DNA of 43,094 nucleotides from positions 1 through 43,094 of the forward strand of contig DAIOGK010000027.1 in assembly GCA_036745275.1 (NCBI GenBank), given 5' to 3'. The notes below the pieces were generated by a model, which saw only the letters and a program-made list of their open reading frames with translations, did no database searches and was not told the origin of the DNA. Positions within the stretch are counted from its first letter, which is position 1; the number at the start of each line of letters is the position of its first letter. This stretch comes from JAIUNP01 sp020161975. GTDB lineage: Bacteria > Pseudomonadota > Alphaproteobacteria > Rhizobiales > Beijerinckiaceae. A program made the position numbers and the translations under genes. Shown here in pieces: positions 41,376 to 43,094 of this stretch.

Positions 41376-41595
41376 CACTCGACGGGCTGACGCTGTTCGG
41401 TCTCTTTGCGGTTTCGGCAATGCTGGTTTTCTATGCGCTGGAGCCGCGCGGACGCATCTACATTCTCGGCTTTGCCATCGCCTGCGGGCTCGGCTCTGCC
41501 TATGGCTTTTTGCGGGCGCCTGGCCATTCGGGGTTGTGGAAGCGATCTGGGCGGGGGTTGCGCTGCGGCGGTATCTTGTCGCAGGGCACGGCTGA
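41372..41595 (+). pseudogene. Small membrane protein gene broken by a single-base frameshift
   Basis: The ATG overlaps the purD stop (ATGA). The first 47 codons encode a two-helix membrane protein (LFGLFAVSAMLVFYALEPRGR, then GLGSAYGFL). After the TTTTTG at about 41509 the frame continues as Arg/Gly-rich residues to 41620, with no family features, but in the frame one base back it reads GAWPFGVVEAIWAGVALRRYL, ending TGA at 41593. The two halves join as one natural protein if a base (most simply a G in TTGGCG) has been lost. I recall a conserved Rhizobiales protein with this GAWPFG..E.IW ending. A sequencing error or programmed -1 slip are alternatives. Coordinates span the restored reading. 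Confidence 0.6.
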
Positions 41596-41679
41596 AGGGC
41601 AACGGTTTACGAGCCGTTAGCGCCGGGCCGCTAGCGTGGGTGCGCGACTTCAGTTCGGCCCCCCCGCGAAAGAAAGCCC

Positions 41680-42681
41680 ATGGATGTCCTGAGCCAGAAA
41701 CTCGACAATTTCCTTGCCGTCGCGGCGAGCATCTTTCTCAATTACGGCTCGGTGTTTTCGCTGACTTCGCTGGGCTGCGCCCTCCTGATCGCGAGTGGAC
41801 ACATCATCTGGCGGCGGCTCAATCGCGGGCGGCGGCTCAGGGTTCGCACGCTGGTTGCCGGGCTGTTTCCGCGCCGGATCTGGCGGCATGCCTCCACCCG
41901 CGCCGACGTCTGGATGTTCCTCATCAACGGCTTTGTGCTGGGCGGGGTGCTCGGCTTTGCCGCCATTTCAGGGCAGGCGGTCTATAATGTCGTCTCCGGT
42001 GGGCTGACCGCGCTGTTCGGCGCGCCGACCCCGACCACCCTGCCCGACTGGGCCGCGCGATCGATCATTACGCTCGTCCTATTCCTCGCCTATGAGTTCG
42101 GCTACTGGTTCGATCATTACCTCAGCCACCGCATTCCGATCCTGTGGGAGTTCCATAAGGTCCACCATTCAGCGACCCATCTGACGCCCTTGACGCAATG
42201 GCGGATGCATCCGGTGAACGCGATCATCTTTGGCAATATCCTTTCCATCTGCCTTGCCGTGGCTATGGCGATGATGACCCAGGTGTTCGGTGGAAATGTG
42301 AAGGAATATGCGCTTTCGGGCACCAATATCGTGCTGGTCGTCTTCATCCATCTCTATATCCACCTCCAGCATTCGGAGGTGTGGATTCCGTTCCGGGGCA
42401 TCTGGGGCAAGCTGTTCATGAGCCCTGCGCATCATCAGGTGCATCATTCGAACAACCCCATCCATTTTGACAAGAACATGGGAAGCTGCCTGTCGATCTG
42501 GGATTGGGCCTTCGGCACACTCTATGTGCCGGCGAAGGAAAACGAAAACCTGACCTTCGGCATCGACGCGGCCTATGACGTGAATACGCTCGAAGCGGGC
42601 CTCGTGACGCCCTTCATCGAAGCGGGACGCCATGTAACGGGGCTGATCGGCGAGAAGGCCGCGCCGGCGAAAGAGGCCTGA
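41680..42681 (+). CDS. Sterol desaturase family (fatty acid hydroxylase superfamily) protein
   Basis: A 333-residue membrane di-iron enzyme. Seen: about five helices and the three His clusters of the superfamily: DHYLSH, HKVHH, and HLYIHLQHSE plus HHQVHHS near residue 255, with a final DKNMGSCLSIWDWAFGTLY. Such enzymes hydroxylate or desaturate sterols, hopanoids, ornithine lipids or fatty acids; the substrate cannot be read from sequence. It lies 84 bases after the broken small gene and is convergent with mutL, the stops being 2 bases apart. The ATG at 41680 follows a weak ribosome-binding site. Confidence 0.9.
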   Translation: MDVLSQKLDNFLAVAASIFLNYGSVFSLTSLGCALLIASGHIIWRRLNRGRRLRVRTLVAGLFPRRIWRHASTRADVWMFLINGFVLGGVLGFAAISGQAVYNVVSGGLTALFGAPTPTTLPDWAARSIITLVLFLAYEFGYWFDHYLSHRIPILWEFHKVHHSATHLTPLTQWRMHPVNAIIFGNILSICLAVAMAMMTQVFGGNVKEYALSGTNIVLVVFIHLYIHLQHSEVWIPFRGIWGKLFMSPAHHQVHHSNNPIHFDKNMGSCLSIWDWAFGTLYVPAKENENLTFGIDAAYDVNTLEAGLVTPFIEAGRHVTGLIGEKAAPAKEA

Positions 42682-42683
42682 CT

Positions 42684-43094
42684 TTATCGCCCGAACAGCC
42701 GCTCGATATCGGCCAGGCTGAGCGAAATCCAGGTGGGGCGGCCGTGGTTGCACTGGCCGGAGCCGGGCGTTGCTTCCATTTCGCGCAAGAGCGCATTCAT
42801 TTCCTCGACCCGGAGCCCGCGCCCGGCCCGCACGGAATGGTGGCAGGCAAAGGTCTTCAGCACATGATCAACCCGCGCGGCGGCACTATCGGCACCCCGC
42901 CACTCGGCGAGATGTTCGCCAAGATCCCGCACCATCGCTGTAACATCGCTGCCGGCGAGCACGGAGGGCACCTCGCGCACGATCACCGCACCGGGGCCGA
43001 AGCCTTCGAGCACCAGACCGATGGCTTCGAGTTCGCCTGCGGCGGCAGCCAGACGCTCGGCCATCTCCTCCTCACACTCGACCACGGCCGGGAT
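42684..43094 (-). CDS. mutL: DNA mismatch repair protein MutL, C-terminal part (cut by window edge)
   Basis: The last 136 residues of MutL, the ATPase that links MutS to strand incision in mismatch repair. Seen: the dimerisation domain with VIVREVPSVL, DLGEHLAEW, the ACHHSVRAGRGL metal-region segment, and QCNHGRPTW, the equivalent of the C(P)HGRP endonuclease motif. The other endonuclease motif (DQHAxxE) would lie upstream, outside the window. The gene ends in LADIERLFGR. It is convergent with the sterol-desaturase-family gene. Confidence 0.93.
   Translation of the reverse strand: MPAVVECEEEMAERLAAAAGELEAIGLVLEGFGPGAVIVREVPSVLAGSDVTAMVRDLGEHLAEWRGADSAAARVDHVLKTFACHHSVRAGRGLRVEEMNALLREMEATPGSGQCNHGRPTWISLSLADIERLFGR

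Noticed and set aside
1..43094. Search for a defence island, prophage, integrative element or biosynthetic cluster
   Set aside because: No integrase, transposase, toxin-antitoxin, restriction, phage or NRPS/PKS gene is seen, and composition is even apart from short promoter regions.

Overview
The window is GC-rich, gene-dense chromosomal DNA from an alphaproteobacterium, most probably of the order Hyphomicrobiales (Rhizobiales). The evidence is the gene set: small families typical of this order (DUF4170, DUF2093, DUF6101, DUF1127, a DUF374 acyltransferase), the surf1-thrC-GNAT-GGDEF/EAL order, the ispH/thrB/rnhA group, and the DUF4170-DUF374-waaA-lpxK string. The genus cannot be fixed from the sequence alone. 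I see no rRNA, tRNA, CRISPR array, insertion sequence, integrase or phage gene, and no intergenic gap above 300 bases. This is mostly core genome with a few accessory insertions.

Layout. 1-5.5 kb: the end of surf1 (cytochrome oxidase assembly), threonine synthase, a RimJ-type acetyltransferase and a large membrane GGDEF/EAL protein. 5.5-11.1 kb: yqgE, an orphan DsbD-type periplasmic domain, a Prx5 peroxiredoxin, then rnhA-thrB and ispH on the minus strand, with a DMT transporter gene wedged between thrB and ispH. 11.2-15.7 kb: a MATE transporter, a DUF937 protein, a divergent DUF1127/LysR pair with a readable promoter and operator, and a second DMT transporter. 15.7-22.3 kb: an RNA-modification block (rsmD, an rluB with two long repeat arrays, tadA, rsmE) with gshA and a fluoroacetate-dehalogenase-type hydrolase. 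22.4-28.1 kb: a secreted four-cysteine protein coupled to ubiA, a DUF6101 gene, an M20 peptidase, a Gly/Met-rich protein and a HerA-like ATPase. 28.1-32.6 kb: cysQ-like phosphatase, DUF4170, DUF374, waaA, lpxK and an antisense-overlapping DUF2093 gene. 32.8-37.2 kb: L,D-transpeptidase, OmpA-type lipoprotein, a class IV aminotransferase, DUF2892, a small secreted protein and murJ. 37.3-43.1 kb: xseA, a beta-class GST with a divergent HxlR regulator, purD, a small membrane-protein gene that looks frameshifted, a sterol-desaturase-family hydroxylase and the C-terminal end of mutL.

Themes. Envelope building recurs (Kdo transferase, LpxK, MurJ, L,D-transpeptidase, OmpA lipoprotein), as do thiol/redox functions (DsbD-like domain, peroxiredoxin, gshA, GST, HxlR, DUF2892) and RNA modification. 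Many neighbours overlap by four bases (GTGA or ATGA), which suggests translational coupling. I did not find a clear new multi-gene system. The items most worth checking are the repeat-flanked RluB, the dehalogenase with every known catalytic residue, the frameshifted gene after purD, a possible CTG-started small membrane protein, and several inverted repeats in divergent promoters.
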